NCBI GenBank assembly: GCA_032622095.1
Contig: CP136066.1
Span: 5,541,784-5,605,783, forward strand
Source: Siphonodentalium dalli
Lineage: Eukaryota; Mollusca; Scaphopoda; Gadilida; Siphonodentaliidae
Length of the DNA stretch: 64,000 nucleotides
Direction of reading: 5' to 3'
Shown here: positions 63,977-64,000 of the stretch, one piece after another
How positions within the stretch are numbered: position 1 is the first letter of the stretch
Layout: each line of letters begins with the position of its first letter
Notes under the pieces: generated by a model
What the model was told of the DNA's origin: nothing
Seen by the model: the letters and a program-made list of their open reading frames with translations, nothing else
The model's database searches: none
Made by a program: the position numbers and the translations under genes

Positions 63977-63995
63977 GATCCCACTGCTGCCACAA
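63977..63995 (-). promoter_or_regulatory. Primer binding site, tRNA-Leu-like
   Basis: On the minus strand, TTGTGGCAGCAGTGGGATC follows directly after TTACA (64000-63996). It resembles the complement of the 3' end of a eukaryotic tRNA-Leu including CCA (TGGTGGCAGCGGTGGGAT), with two mismatches. The TTACA would be the last bases of the 5' LTR. The tRNA match is from general knowledge, not a search. Confidence 0.6.
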
Positions 63996-64000
63996 TGTAA

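Larger units (their letters stand above)
57182..64000 (-). mobile_element. Ty3/gypsy LTR retrotransposon, decayed, 5' LTR outside the window
   Basis: Reading right to left: primer binding site at the window edge, leader, SGNH-like ORF, gag, retropepsin, reverse transcriptase, RNase H, integrase, C-terminal tail, purine-rich tract. Integrase after RNase H is the order of Ty3/gypsy elements. Every domain is broken by stops or frameshifts, so the copy is dead. The left boundary is uncertain: TGTAA words at 57182 and 57194 could be the outer end of a 3' LTR (the visible edge of the 5' LTR also reads TGTAA on the plus strand, 63996-64000), but the 5' LTR needed to prove it is not in the window. 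Confidence 0.85.

Overview
This is AT-rich, gene-poor nuclear DNA from an animal. The evidence is spliced exons with GT/AG boundaries, AATAAA signals, decayed LINE and Ty3/gypsy retroelements, a MITE, and a huge satellite. The best guess is a mollusc, perhaps a bivalve: compact C-type lectin-like domains, ATPases of this type with a zinc-finger tail, and tandem-rich introns are familiar there. That assignment is inference; no diagnostic host gene fixes the species.

Layout. 1-1275 is the 3' part of an intact reading frame for an A32/FtsK-like packaging ATPase of a Polinton/adintovirus-like element. 1.4-2.0 kb is a cluster of GCC triplets, half of a MITE end and an A+T-rich 9-bp minisatellite. 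2.7-17.5 kb is a mosaic of old dispersed repeats and short tandem duplications. One 1.2-kb repeat occurs twice (2753-3990 and 4408-6015), and the second copy is interrupted by a 458-bp MITE (4894-5351).

17546-17740 and 56302-56513 are two phase-compatible exons that together make most of a single C-type lectin-like domain. The 38.6-kb intron between them carries a fragment of a non-LTR retrotransposon (about 19.0-19.4 kb) and one uninterrupted array of roughly 1,100 copies of a 32-bp monomer (20571-55686, 35.1 kb, more than half the window). The array has higher-order structure: a 3,374-bp period made of 1,871 + 1,503 bp in its core, a block repeated 24,030 bp away, a 96-bp trimer at its right edge, and a 2-kb stretch rich in single-base insertions that looks like unpolished assembly.

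From about 57.2 kb to the right edge lies a decayed Ty3/gypsy LTR retrotransposon on the minus strand. Read in its own direction it has a tRNA-Leu-like primer binding site, a leader, an SGNH/GDSL-hydrolase-like ORF, gag, retropepsin, reverse transcriptase, RNase H, integrase and an acidic C-terminal tail. The SGNH-like ORF between the primer binding site and gag is the most unusual protein-level feature. The 5' LTR lies just beyond the window. Most other open frames are chance frames in AT-rich or repetitive DNA.
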